Positions 41,855 through 51,706 of a stretch of DNA of 64,000 bases are shown here, piece by piece. The first letter of the stretch is position 1; every line of letters begins with the position of its first letter. Below the pieces are notes generated by a model. The model was not told where the DNA came from and ran no database searches. It worked only from the letters and a program-made list of their open reading frames with translations. This stretch comes from JBFELU01 sp041551965. GTDB taxonomy: Bacteria; Actinomycetota; Acidimicrobiia; Spongiisociales; UBA11373. Location of the stretch: contig JBFELU010000005.1 of NCBI GenBank assembly GCA_041551965.1, forward strand, positions 1 through 64,000, written 5' to 3'. The position numbers and the translations under genes are program-made.

Positions 41855-43524
41855 ACGACCACCCTCAACACTTCCTTGAACGTGGTGAGTCCGAGACGCA
41901 CCTTCTCCATGCCGTCCTGACGCAGGGTCCTCATGCCCTGTTCGACGGCAACCGCCTTGATTTCGTCCGAGGGCCGGCGTTCGACAGCCAAACGCTGGAT
42001 CTCCTCGGAGACCAGAAGCACTTCGTTGATGCTGAGCCGCCCCCGGTAGCCGGTTTCGGAGCAGGCCTTGCATCCGACCGCGTCGAAGACGGTGATCCGT
42101 TCATCCTCGGGAAGCCCCATCTCGTGGAGCATCTCTGGGGTGGCGTCCCGTTGCTGACGGCAGCGATCGCAGATACGTCGAGCCAGCCGTTGGGCCACGA
42201 TCGAGTCGAGCGCCGATGACACCAGGTACGGTTCGACGCCCATGTCGATGAGCCGCCCCACGCTCGACGCGGCGTCATTGGTGTGCAACGTCGACAGCAC
42301 CAGGTGACCGGTGAGGGCCGCCTCCACGGCGATCTTGGCGGTCTCGGTGTCCCGGACCTCACCGATGAGCACGATGTCGGGATCGGATCGAAGGATCGAC
42401 TTGAGGGCGGTGGAGAACAACAGCCCCGCCTTGCGATGGACCTGCACCTGGATGACGCCGGGGAGCCGGTACTCCACGGGATCCTCGACGGTGATGATGT
42501 TCCTGTCGGGCTGGTTGAGGACGTTCAGGGTCGAGTAGAGGGTGGTGGTCTTGCCCGACCCGGTCGGCCCGGTGACCAAGATGGCGCCGTAGGGCTTCGA
42601 GTAGGACGACTCGAAGCGCTCCAGCGACTGCGGCAGGAATCCGAGATCGGACAACTTGAGGATCGCGTCGTCCTTGTCGAGGATCCGGATCACGACCTTC
42701 TCGCCGTAGATGGTCGGCAACGTGGCGACGCGCAGATCGATTTGGCGACCCCCGACCCGGAGACTCACCCGACCGTCCTGAGGGACCCGTCGTTCGGCGA
42801 TATTGAGCTCGGCCATGATCTTGAGGCGGCTCACCACCGCACCCGACACTGACCGCGGCGTCGTCATCACCTCTTTGAGGACGCCGTCGATCCGGAATCG
42901 CACCCTCAGATCGCGCTCGCCCGGCTCGACGTGGATATCGCTCGCCCGCTCATTCACGGCTCGGGTGACCAGCGTGTTGACGAGCCTGACGATTGGGGCT
43001 TCCTCGACCGCAGCTTCCAGGCCCTCGAGCGGGTCCTCCTCGGCATCCTCGGTGACCAGGTCGGCGAGATCGGCGACGGAGTTGTCGAGCGCGCCGACCC
43101 GCCTGATTGCATCCTCGATGTCCGACCGACTCGCCATCTTGGGCACCACCGTCTGTCCGGTGATGGCCCTGATGTCATCGACGATGAGGACGTTGCGGGG
43201 GTCGGCCATCGCCACGATCAGACGTTCGTCTTCGAAACCGACCGGGATGACCATGTAGCGCCTCGCGAGCGTTTCGGGGATCAACGCGGCGGCAGAGGGG
43301 TCGAGGGTCATCTCCGAGAGGTTCACGAATTCGATCCCCACGTGCCTGGCCAACACACGGGTGACGTCGTCCTCGGGGATGATCTCTTCCTCGATGAGGA
43401 TCCGGGAGAGGGTTTCGCCGGTCTGAGCCTGCACCGCCTGGGCGCGCTCGAGATCGGCCTGGGTCACCAGACCCTCGTCGAGCAACATCGTCCCGAACAC
43501 GTCACCGCTTGGGGGCACGGACAC
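41851..43524 (-). CDS. pilB: Type IV pilus extension ATPase PilB
   Basis: 557 residues: GspE N-domain (1-150), N2 domain with ASDIHVEPGE, Walker A GPTGSGKTTT, Asp box, Walker B IVLIGEVRD, His box STLHTND, and the zinc tetracysteine CDRC/CKAC. Drives pilus polymerisation with PilC. Starts 58 nt after aroE and leads pilB-T-C-A-pseudopilin-pilD. Confidence 0.95.
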   Translation of the reverse strand: MSVPPSGDVFGTMLLDEGLVTQADLERAQAVQAQTGETLSRILIEEEIIPEDDVTRVLARHVGIEFVNLSEMTLDPSAAALIPETLARRYMVIPVGFEDERLIVAMADPRNVLIVDDIRAITGQTVVPKMASRSDIEDAIRRVGALDNSVADLADLVTEDAEEDPLEGLEAAVEEAPIVRLVNTLVTRAVNERASDIHVEPGERDLRVRFRIDGVLKEVMTTPRSVSGAVVSRLKIMAELNIAERRVPQDGRVSLRVGGRQIDLRVATLPTIYGEKVVIRILDKDDAILKLSDLGFLPQSLERFESSYSKPYGAILVTGPTGSGKTTTLYSTLNVLNQPDRNIITVEDPVEYRLPGVIQVQVHRKAGLLFSTALKSILRSDPDIVLIGEVRDTETAKIAVEAALTGHLVLSTLHTNDAASSVGRLIDMGVEPYLVSSALDSIVAQRLARRICDRCRQQRDATPEMLHEMGLPEDERITVFDAVGCKACSETGYRGRLSINEVLLVSEEIQRLAVERRPSDEIKAVAVEQGMRTLRQDGMEKVRLGLTTFKEVLRVVV

Positions 43525-43582
43525 TCCTTCGAACCTTCCGCTTCTCTGTCGGCAGCAGGGGGAAGGAGCTTGAGAAGGTGCG

Positions 43583-44359
43583 TCAAGCCGTGCGAACGGC
43601 TCCGATCATGACGTCGATCGGTGCGGCACGACCGATCCAGATCACAAAGGAATCGGCCGCCTGCGCAACGAGGTGATCCAGCCCATCGACTGAGGGAAGA
43701 CCGAGACGCCGGGCGGTGCCCATGGCCGGAGTGGGGCGGTCGCCGTAGGCGAGATCGAAGAGCCCTTGCGCCTCCTCCACGAGCCCGTCCGGGAGCTCTT
43801 CGCCGTGCATGCCGAGCGGGGTGGCGTTGACGATCACCGCACCGGTGACGGGCCTCCCCCAGGCGACCACGGATCCGGCGGTTCCGGTTCGCTCCAACAC
43901 GGCTTCGGCGACGCCGGGACGACGGGCCGACACGAACCGCTCTCGATCGTCGCCGACGGCCACCAGCGCCGCCGCCGCCGCCCCGCCGGCACCAAGAATC
44001 AGAACCGGAGCGTCTCCGGGCAGTTCTCGCTCCGCCCAGAGCGCCCGGATGCCGGTGACGTCGGTGTTGTGGGCGACGACCGCCGACCCTTCGGCCACCA
44101 GGGTGTTGGCGGCCCCGCACCTCCCCACCTCCGGCGTGACCCGATCCGCCAGCGACGCCGCCAGGTCCTTGTGGGGCATCGTCACGTTGGCGCCGTCGAG
44201 GAGGCCGCTCCGGATCTCGGCAACGGCCTCGGCCATCCCGGCCGTATCGACGCGGCGCGGCCGGTAGCTACCGGAGATCCCGACGGCTTCGAGCGCCGCT
44301 TGCCACATGACCGGCGAGCGTGAGTGTGCCACCGGATCACCGAGGAGCACCAGCCTCAC
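43583..44359 (-). CDS. aroE: Shikimate dehydrogenase
   Basis: Reduces 3-dehydroshikimate with NADPH. 258 residues: GDPVAHSRSPVMW near 8 binds shikimate, NVTMPHK carries the catalytic Lys and NTDVTG the Asp; the NADP loop is LILGAGGAAAAAL. Start is a GTG overlapping the mltG stop (GTGA). The mltG-aroE order occurs in many actinobacteria. Confidence 0.93.
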   Translation of the reverse strand: MRLVLLGDPVAHSRSPVMWQAALEAVGISGSYRPRRVDTAGMAEAVAEIRSGLLDGANVTMPHKDLAASLADRVTPEVGRCGAANTLVAEGSAVVAHNTDVTGIRALWAERELPGDAPVLILGAGGAAAAALVAVGDDRERFVSARRPGVAEAVLERTGTAGSVVAWGRPVTGAVIVNATPLGMHGEELPDGLVEEAQGLFDLAYGDRPTPAMGTARRLGLPSVDGLDHLVAQAADSFVIWIGRAAPIDVMIGAVRTA

Positions 44360-45465
44360 GGGATGATCCCGTCCTCCCGCGCCTGTTCCTGGAGCTCGAG
44401 GAACTCGTCGAAGTCCGCGGTGAACGCATGATGGCCCTCGGCATCGGCCAGCACGTAGTAGAGAAAGTCGGTCTCGGCGGGTCCGGCGGCCGCTCGCAAC
44501 GAGGCGAGCCGGGGGCCGGCAATCGGCGTGGGCGGAAGACCGGGGTTGAGGTAGGTGTTGTAGGGGGACTCGACCTCGAGGTCGTCGAGGGTGAGTATCC
44601 GGGAGCCGCCGCCGAGGGCGTAGACGACGGTGGCGTCGATCTGGAGCAGCATATCCCGGTCGAGCCGGTTGAAGATCACGCTGGCGATGATCGGGCGCTC
44701 GTCGTCGATGGCAGCCTCCCGTTCGATCATCGAGGCGATGATCACCCCCTCGTAGATCGTGATCCCCCGGGCCTCGAGATCGGACCAGTCGACCGAGGCG
44801 ACCCTCTCCTCCGCCGTGGCGGCCAGCGTCTCGAGGACCTCGAAGGCCTTGACGTTCGAGGCGAATTCGTAGGTGTCGGGGAACAGCAGCCCCTCCCAGT
44901 CGGCCAGCTCGGTGGGCCGACGCGGCAGCAGAGAGGACGTGACCGATCCATCGAGGAGCGTGCCGGAGAGCTCGGCGTAGGTGAACTCCGTCTGACGGGC
45001 GATCGAATCGAGCATCTGGTTGACGGTGAGGCCTTCGATCACTGTGATGCGAAACACATCGCCTTCGGCGGGTCCTTCGGTGAGGGCCGCCGCCGCCCCT
45101 TCCACCCCCATACCTGTCGTGAGGTCGTACCGACCGGCGATGAGCCGGTTGCTGATCCCGGTGTTCCTCACGTGTCGCTCGAACTCGATCGCGGAATCCA
45201 CCACGCCGGCATCGGCAAGCAGGCGAGCGATCTCGGCGGCCGAGGCTCCCGAGGGAATCTCGACCTCCACGGCGATCCCCGGCTCGACGGCCGGACCCTC
45301 GTCTCCCCCGATGGCATCGCTGACCGCGCCGGCCAGCCACCGCATCCCCAGGACCCCGATCACCAGTGTGGCGATCACCAGGCCGGCGACCGCCACCCAC
45401 TTCAACCACTCGAGGTTCCAGCGGGGCCCCTGCCGGTACGTCTCGTACTGCTCCCGCTCAGTCAC
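44356..45465 (-). CDS. mltG: Endolytic murein transglycosylase
   Basis: Terminates glycan strands at the membrane. 369 residues: a cytosolic tail, one membrane helix (20-45), a LysM-like subdomain and the YceG domain with the catalytic Glu in IIASMIERE near 250, and SPYNTYLNPGLPPTPI near 310. Overlaps ruvX and aroE by four bases each. Confidence 0.94.
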   Translation of the reverse strand: MTEREQYETYRQGPRWNLEWLKWVAVAGLVIATLVIGVLGMRWLAGAVSDAIGGDEGPAVEPGIAVEVEIPSGASAAEIARLLADAGVVDSAIEFERHVRNTGISNRLIAGRYDLTTGMGVEGAAAALTEGPAEGDVFRITVIEGLTVNQMLDSIARQTEFTYAELSGTLLDGSVTSSLLPRRPTELADWEGLLFPDTYEFASNVKAFEVLETLAATAEERVASVDWSDLEARGITIYEGVIIASMIEREAAIDDERPIIASVIFNRLDRDMLLQIDATVVYALGGGSRILTLDDLEVESPYNTYLNPGLPPTPIAGPRLASLRAAAGPAETDFLYYVLADAEGHHAFTADFDEFLELQEQAREDGIIP

Positions 45466-45881
45466 GGCCGGCCCCCCTTCGCGTCCAGGTAGGCCTGGAG
45501 GAACACGGCCGCCGCCACGCGGTCCCTGGTCTCCCGGCGCCGGCGACGGCGCATCCCGGCTTCGAGGAGCACCCGTTCCGCGGTCGTCGTGCTGAACCGC
45601 TCGTCGTGGAGATCGACCGGGAGGCCGGTGGCCTCGGACACCCGCGCCGCAAAGGCACGCGCCGCTTCGGCCGCCGCACCCTCCCGACCGTCGAGACCGA
45701 TGGGCAGCCCGATCACGATCCGCTCGACCTCGAGTTCAGCCACCATGTCCTTGAGCCGGACCTCGAGATCGTCGGCGGTCGCATCGAGGGCTCCATGGGG
45801 CTGAGCGGTGAGGTGGAGCGGGTCGCTCACGGCCACTCCCACCCGCTTGGTGCCGGGATCGAGGGCCAGGATGCGCCCCAT
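45462..45881 (-). CDS. ruvX: Holliday junction resolvase-like protein YqgF/RuvX
   Basis: RNase H-fold nuclease of 139 residues proposed to act on Holliday junctions or pre-16S rRNA ends. LALDPGTKRVGVAVSD near 5, VIGLPIGLDG, and the late Asp in TRDRVAAAVFLQ are conserved. One-base TGATG overlap with alaS; alaS-ruvX-mltG is a common order. Confidence 0.92.
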   Translation of the reverse strand: MGRILALDPGTKRVGVAVSDPLHLTAQPHGALDATADDLEVRLKDMVAELEVERIVIGLPIGLDGREGAAAEAARAFAARVSEATGLPVDLHDERFSTTTAERVLLEAGMRRRRRRETRDRVAAAVFLQAYLDAKGGRP

Positions 45882-48529
45882 CAGCGCTCCCGCAGCGCCG
45901 CCACCACGAGGCGGCGTGCCTCCTCGAGTGCGTCCTGGAGTCGGTCGCCCTGGGGTCCGCCGGCCTGCGCCAGTTCGGGGTCCTTGCTGCCGCCGCCTCC
46001 GACGATCGAGGCCGGCCCCCGAATCAGCTCCCCGGCCGACAGGCCGGCCCCGACCAGGTCGGCCGTCACCACCGCCACGAGGCCGGCCTTGCCGTCCCGT
46101 TCGGCGCCCAGCACTGCGATCCCCGAACCGAGCCGGTCGCGAACCTGCATCGCCAGCGTCCGCAGCTCGTCGGGCGGAACGCCGGGCCGGCTCGCCACCA
46201 CCACGTGCGCCCCGTCGACGTCCTCGGCGCCCTCCAGCAACTCGGCGGCGACCCCCGACCGGCTCTGCGCCTCGAAGGCCGCGATTCGCTCCTCCTGCAT
46301 CCGGGCCTTCTCCGCCAGCGCCGCCGCCGCTTCGGCGACGTGGTCCGGCTGCGTTCGCAGGGCGTCGGCCGTCGCCCTGAGCAGGGTCCGCAGCTCCGAG
46401 ACGTAGCCGTAGGCCTGGGACCCGGTGTACGCCTCGATGCGTCGGAGGTTCGATCCGATCGACGACTCCCCCACGACCACGAGTGGGCCGACCTGACCGG
46501 TGGTGGGAACGTGCGTCCCCCCGCACAGCTCCCGCGAGTAGGTGCCGGCTTCGACCACACGAACGCGGTCCCCGTATTTGTCGCCGAAGAAAGCCAGCGC
46601 CCCCATCTCCTCCGCCTCGTGACGCTCGATCTCGAACGCACGAACCCGAGCGTTCTCGATCACCCGCTCATTGGCGGTTCGCTCGACCTCCGCCAGCGCG
46701 TCGGCATCGACTCCGGCGTAGTGGCTGAAGTCGAAACGAAGCCGTCCGTCGGTCACCAGCGACCCCGCCTGCTGGACGTGAGAGCCGAGCACCTCCCGGA
46801 GCGCCCAATGCAGCAGATGGGTGCCGGTGTGCGACTTGCGGATCCGTTCCCGCCGCCCGGAATCCACCGAGAGCGTGGCGTCCTGGCCGGTCTTGACCGT
46901 TCCCCCTGTGACGGTCGCCCGATGGCCGTGCATGGTCTGCACCGGGAACTGGGTGTCGGTGACCCGCAGCGATCCGGTTTCGGTGGCCACCACCCCGGTG
47001 TCGCCCACCTGCCCGCCGGATTCGGCGTAGAAAGGCGTTCGATCGAAGTAGACCTCGATCTCCTCACCCTCGGAGGCCTCGCCGACCATCTCGCCCTCGC
47101 GCAGCAAGCTGAGGATCCGGCCGCTGCTCTCCACATGGTCGTACCCGACGAACTCGGTCGGGCCCACGTCGTCGAACAATCGGCGGTAGGTGGGCGCAGT
47201 CTCGGCGTCGACGGTCGTCTTGCGGGCCGCCCGGGCCCGTTCCCGCTGCTCCGCCATCGACCGATCGAAGCCGGCCCGATCCACCCCGACATCCCGCTCC
47301 GCGGCGATCTCGGTGGTCAGTTCGATCGGGAACCCGTAGGTGTCGTGGAGTCGGAATGCCACCTCTCCCGACAGGGCGCCGCCGGCGCCGACCACGTCCA
47401 ATTCGGTATCGATGATCCGGTAGCCGGCGTCGAGGGTTCGACGGAACCGCTCCTCCTCCCGGGAGGCCATCTCGATGATGCCGTCCCGCCCGTCGACGAT
47501 GGCGGGATAGGCGTCGCCCATCACGTCGATCGTGGCCTCGATGACCCGAGGGGTGGCCAGCTCGCGGGACCCCAGGCTCCAGGCGTGGCGTACCGCCCGC
47601 CGAATCAGGCGGCGCAGCACGTAGCCGCGCCCCTCGTTGGAAGGGACCACCCCGTCGCTGATCAGGAAGGTCATCGCCCGGCCGTGGTCGGCGAGGATTC
47701 GCAGCGCGACGTCGCTGCGCTCGCTCTCCCGGTACCGGGCACCGGTGACCGCCTCGCCGGCGGCCAGGACGGGGCGGATCAGATCGCAGTCGAAGACCGT
47801 CGCGGCGTCCTGGAGGATCATCGCCACTCGCTCGAGCCCCATCCCCGTGTCGATGCTGGGGGCCGGGAGATCACCGATCACGTGGTACGGCTCATCCTGG
47901 ATGTTCTGCATGAGCACCAGATTCCAGATCTCCACGAACCGATGCTCGCCCGCCTCCCCCGTTGCGATCGGACCCCCGTCGGGCCCGTAGTCGGGACCGC
48001 GATCGACGAAGATCTCCGACGAGGGGCCGCACGGTCCGGGGACCCCCATCTGCCAGAAGGTGCCGTCCTCGATGCCTCCCCGCTGGACTCGGTCGGCCGG
48101 CACGCCGACCCCGTCGATCCAGATCTCGGCCGATTCGTCGTCGTCCTCGTAGATCGTGTACCAGAGCACCTCGGGGTCGAGACCGAGGTGCTCGGTGACG
48201 AACTCGTAGGACAACGGGATCGCCCGCTCCTTGAAGTAGTCACCGAATGAGAAGTTGCCCAGCATCTCGAAGAAGGTGAGGTGCCGCGACGTGGTCCCGA
48301 CGATGTCGATGTCGATCGTTCGGACGCACTTCTGGGACGTGACGGCCCGGGGGTAGGGCGGGGGCTCCTCGCCGAGGAAATAGGGTTTGAACGGCACCAT
48401 CCCGGCGTTGGTGAGCAACAGGGTCGGGTCGACCGGGATGAGGGAGGCGCTCGGCACCAGGGTGTGGCCGCGCTCCTTGAAGAAGGCGAGGAAGGCGCGC
48501 CGGATCTCGGAGCCGGTGAGGCCCTTCAT
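45881..48529 (-). CDS. alaS: Alanyl-tRNA synthetase
   Basis: 882 residues: class II catalytic core (1-440) beginning GSEIRRAFLAFFKERGH, the editing domain with HTGTHLLH and CGGTHV zinc ligands, and the C-Ala domain at the end. Charges tRNA-Ala and clears Ser/Gly. Starts at ATG 43 nt after the rarA stop. Confidence 0.97.
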   Translation of the reverse strand: MKGLTGSEIRRAFLAFFKERGHTLVPSASLIPVDPTLLLTNAGMVPFKPYFLGEEPPPYPRAVTSQKCVRTIDIDIVGTTSRHLTFFEMLGNFSFGDYFKERAIPLSYEFVTEHLGLDPEVLWYTIYEDDDESAEIWIDGVGVPADRVQRGGIEDGTFWQMGVPGPCGPSSEIFVDRGPDYGPDGGPIATGEAGEHRFVEIWNLVLMQNIQDEPYHVIGDLPAPSIDTGMGLERVAMILQDAATVFDCDLIRPVLAAGEAVTGARYRESERSDVALRILADHGRAMTFLISDGVVPSNEGRGYVLRRLIRRAVRHAWSLGSRELATPRVIEATIDVMGDAYPAIVDGRDGIIEMASREEERFRRTLDAGYRIIDTELDVVGAGGALSGEVAFRLHDTYGFPIELTTEIAAERDVGVDRAGFDRSMAEQRERARAARKTTVDAETAPTYRRLFDDVGPTEFVGYDHVESSGRILSLLREGEMVGEASEGEEIEVYFDRTPFYAESGGQVGDTGVVATETGSLRVTDTQFPVQTMHGHRATVTGGTVKTGQDATLSVDSGRRERIRKSHTGTHLLHWALREVLGSHVQQAGSLVTDGRLRFDFSHYAGVDADALAEVERTANERVIENARVRAFEIERHEAEEMGALAFFGDKYGDRVRVVEAGTYSRELCGGTHVPTTGQVGPLVVVGESSIGSNLRRIEAYTGSQAYGYVSELRTLLRATADALRTQPDHVAEAAAALAEKARMQEERIAAFEAQSRSGVAAELLEGAEDVDGAHVVVASRPGVPPDELRTLAMQVRDRLGSGIAVLGAERDGKAGLVAVVTADLVGAGLSAGELIRGPASIVGGGGSKDPELAQAGGPQGDRLQDALEEARRLVVAALRER

Positions 48530-48572
48530 CGCGCCTCCACATCGATGGGCTGCAGCACGGGCGACAGGGTAC

Positions 48573-49916
48573 TCACTCCCCTCGCGGGGGTCGCCCCAGC
48601 CGCCGGTCGATCTCGATCAGTCTTTTTGCCATTTCGGCCTCGTCGCCCTCCGCGCCGGGCCGGTAGAGGATGCGGCCGGCCGCAGCGTCGGGGAGATACT
48701 GCTGTGACACCAGGCCGCCCGGGTGGTCGTGGGGATACCGGTAGCCCTCCCCGTGACCCAGGGCCGCCGCTCCCGGGTAGCCGCCGGAGCGGAGATGGGG
48801 CGGCACCACGGCCTCCGGAGTCTCCTCGAGGGCGCGACGAGCAGCACCGATCGTTTGCAGCACCGAGTTCGATTTCGGCGCGGCCGCCAGGTAGAGGGCG
48901 GCATGGTGGAGTGCATAGGACGCCTCGGGGAGGCCCACGTAGGCCAGCGCCCGTGCCGCATCGACGGCCACCGACAGGGCCCCCGAGTCGGCGAGACCGA
49001 TGTCCTCCGAAGCCAGGATGACCATGCGGCGGGCGATGAACTCGGGATCCTCCCCGGCGTCGATCATCAGCTGCAACCAGTAGGCGGCCGCATCGGGATC
49101 CGAGCCCCGGATGCTCTTGATGAACGCCGAGATCACGTCGTAGTGCTGGTCGCCCTTCTTGTCGTAGCGGATGATGCGACGCTGCAGGGCCTCCTCCACG
49201 GTGGGCGGGTCGATCGTGTCGTCGCCCCGGCCCTCGGTGATGAGGGCGGCCAGTTCCAGGGCGTTGTAGGCGAGACGGGCGTCCCCACCGGTGCGGGTGG
49301 CCAGCACCGCCGCGGCCTCGGGATCCAACCGGAGCCCTGAACCGCCCAGGCCCCGATCGGCGTCGGTCATGGCACGGTCGATGAGCACCGCCACCGCCTC
49401 GGGCGAGAGTGCTTCGAGACGGAAGAGGCTGCTGCGGCTGATGAGCGGCGAGTTGACCTCGAAGAAGGGGTTCTCGGTGGTGGCCCCCACCAGGATCACG
49501 ATCCCCGTCTCCACCCCGGGAAGCAGGGCATCTTGCTGGGCCTTGGTGAAACGGTGGATCTCGTCGAGGAAGAGCACCGTTCGCCGTTCGTCCTCCTCGA
49601 GCCGGCGGGTCGCCGCCGCCAACACCTCGCGCACGTCCTTCACCCCGGCAGAGGTGGCCGACAGCGCCTCGAAGGCCGCCTCGGTCTCGCTGGCGACCAA
49701 CCGGGCGAGGGTGGTCTTCCCGGTGCCCGGCGGGCCCCACAGGATCATCGAGACCGGCCTGCCTGCGGCCACCATCGAGGCGAAGGCCGAGCCGGGCGCA
49801 ACGAGATGCGGCTGCCCGACTACCTCCGACAACGAGGCGGGTCGCATGCGGGCGGCCAGCGGCTCGGCCGACTTCCGGCGGGCGGCGCGATCCGCGGCGA
49901 AGAGATCGTCCATCAT
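48573..49916 (-). CDS. rarA: Replication-associated recombination ATPase RarA/MgsA
   Basis: Clamp-loader-like AAA+ protein acting at stalled forks, 447 residues: Walker A GPPGTGKTTLAR near 63, Walker B FLDEIHRF, sensor 1 GATTENP and a C-terminal tetramerisation domain. The double ATG at 49916/49913 overlaps the aspS stop. Confidence 0.94.
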   Translation of the reverse strand: MMDDLFAADRAARRKSAEPLAARMRPASLSEVVGQPHLVAPGSAFASMVAAGRPVSMILWGPPGTGKTTLARLVASETEAAFEALSATSAGVKDVREVLAAATRRLEEDERRTVLFLDEIHRFTKAQQDALLPGVETGIVILVGATTENPFFEVNSPLISRSSLFRLEALSPEAVAVLIDRAMTDADRGLGGSGLRLDPEAAAVLATRTGGDARLAYNALELAALITEGRGDDTIDPPTVEEALQRRIIRYDKKGDQHYDVISAFIKSIRGSDPDAAAYWLQLMIDAGEDPEFIARRMVILASEDIGLADSGALSVAVDAARALAYVGLPEASYALHHAALYLAAAPKSNSVLQTIGAARRALEETPEAVVPPHLRSGGYPGAAALGHGEGYRYPHDHPGGLVSQQYLPDAAAGRILYRPGAEGDEAEMAKRLIEIDRRLGRPPRGE

Positions 49917-51706
49917 TCCCGAGAGCCGCGATCCTCCTCGAGCGCGGCGCGCACCTCGGGACGCAGATCGAGACCCAGCTCCCGCAGTTGGTCGTCGCCG
50001 ACCGGGGTCGGGGATTCGGTGAGCGGATCGGTGCCGGTCTGCGTCTTGGGAAATGGGATCACCTCCCGGATGTTGGGCTCGTCCTGGAGGATCGAGACGA
50101 GCCGATCGATCCCGACCGCAAAGCCGGCGTGTGGGGGCGTCCCGTACCGAAGTGCTCGAAGGAACCATCCGAATCGCTGCTCCGCCTCCTCGTCGCTGAT
50201 ACCGAGCACGGTGAAGACCCGGCGCTGGGTGTCGGAGTCGTGGATCCGGACGCTCCCGGAGCCGAGTTCGGCGCCGTTGAGGACCAGGTCGTAGGCCTTC
50301 GAGATGGCGGTCTCGGGGCTCTCCTCCATCTCGGTGATGTCGACCGGTGCGGTGAAGGGGTGGTGGGCCGGGGCCAGGCGCCCGTCGGGCATCTTCTCGA
50401 ACACGGGAAAGTCGGTCACCCACAGGAATCGCAGCTCGTCGTGGCCCCCCGGTTGGCCCAGGTGGCGCCGCAGATCGTCGAGGACTCCGCCGGCGACCCG
50501 CGCTCGATCAGCCACGATCACCAGCAGGTCGCCGGGCGCAGCGTCGAGGGTCGATCGGATCCCGGCGATCTCGGCGTCGGAGAGGAACTTGGCGACCGGG
50601 GATCGCAAGGAGCCGTCGTCCTCGGCCACCGCCCAGACCAGGCCCTTGGCCCCCGATCCTCGAGCGCGCTCGACGAGCCCATCGAGCCCCGCCCGCGACA
50701 AGCCTTGATCACCCGCATTGAATCCGCGCACGACGCCCCCGTCGGCCAGCACGCCGGCGAAGGCCTGGAACCCCGTTTCGGCGAGGACCTCGCCGAGGTC
50801 GGCGAACGCCATGCCGAATCGAACATCGGGCTTGTCGGTGCCGTAGGAGGCCATGGCCTCGGCGTAGGTGAGCCGGGGGAACGGTGTCGGGATCTCGACG
50901 CCCTTCAGTTCCCGAACTACCTCGGCCATGACGCCCTCGAGCGCCTCGAAGACGTCGTCCTGGCCCCAGAAGGCCCCCTCGAGGTCCAACTGGGTGAACT
51001 CGACCTGCCGATCCGCTCGGAAGTCCTCATCCCGGTAGCAGCGGGCGATCTGGTAGTAACGCTCCACCCCGGCGACCATCAACAGCTGTTTGAAGAGCTG
51101 GGGCGACTGGGGCAGGGCGTAGAACGATCCCTGGCGGAGGCGGCTCGGTACCAGGAAGTCTCGGGCTCCTTCCGGCGTCGATTTGATGAGCGTGGGCGTC
51201 TCGATCTCCAGGAAGCCCTGGGATTCCATGGACCGCCGCATGGCGGTGACGGCCCGGGATCGGGCCCGAAGGTTCGTGGCCATCCGGGGACGCCTCAGAT
51301 CCAGGTAGCGGTAGGCGAGCCGGCGCACCTCGTCGACCTCGGCGCGGTCGTCGATCTGGAAGGGGAGCGCGACAGCCGCGCTCAGGAGCTTCATGTCGGA
51401 AGCCACCACTTCGACCCCCCCGGTGGCCATCTCGGGGTTGACGTTGTCGGGATCCCGCTCGCGCACCGTGCCGGTCACCGCGATGCAGTACTCGTCGCGC
51501 AGCCGGTGGGCCAGGTCGTCGAGACCCGGAGCCTCATCCGGCCGGACCACCACCTGCACGATGCCGCTCGCATCGCGAAGATCGACGAACACCACCCCGC
51601 CGTGGTCACGCCGTGTGTTGACCCAGCCGGCAACCCGAACCGAACGCCCGACGTCGGCGGTCCGCAGCGCGCCGGCCGCATCGGTCCTCAGGGGCTCGTC
51701 GCCCAT
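49913..51706 (-). CDS. aspS: Aspartyl-tRNA synthetase, probably non-discriminating
   Basis: 597 residues of the bacterial class: N-terminal OB fold, class II core with the GAD insertion (about 280-430), motif 3 GFAVGIDRLVSIL. The anticodon-binding loop reads RRDHGGVVF; a His here, against Leu in E. coli, marks enzymes that also charge tRNA-Asn for GatCAB amidation. That is inference from the known determinant. Overlaps hisS by 19 nt. Confidence 0.95.
   Translation of the reverse strand: MGDEPLRTDAAGALRTADVGRSVRVAGWVNTRRDHGGVVFVDLRDASGIVQVVVRPDEAPGLDDLAHRLRDEYCIAVTGTVRERDPDNVNPEMATGGVEVVASDMKLLSAAVALPFQIDDRAEVDEVRRLAYRYLDLRRPRMATNLRARSRAVTAMRRSMESQGFLEIETPTLIKSTPEGARDFLVPSRLRQGSFYALPQSPQLFKQLLMVAGVERYYQIARCYRDEDFRADRQVEFTQLDLEGAFWGQDDVFEALEGVMAEVVRELKGVEIPTPFPRLTYAEAMASYGTDKPDVRFGMAFADLGEVLAETGFQAFAGVLADGGVVRGFNAGDQGLSRAGLDGLVERARGSGAKGLVWAVAEDDGSLRSPVAKFLSDAEIAGIRSTLDAAPGDLLVIVADRARVAGGVLDDLRRHLGQPGGHDELRFLWVTDFPVFEKMPDGRLAPAHHPFTAPVDITEMEESPETAISKAYDLVLNGAELGSGSVRIHDSDTQRRVFTVLGISDEEAEQRFGWFLRALRYGTPPHAGFAVGIDRLVSILQDEPNIREVIPFPKTQTGTDPLTESPTPVGDDQLRELGLDLRPEVRAALEEDRGSRE

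Noticed and set aside
46205..48250. 681-codon plus-strand frame opposite alaS
   Set aside because: AlaRS on the minus strand explains the region; the plus frame is compositional.
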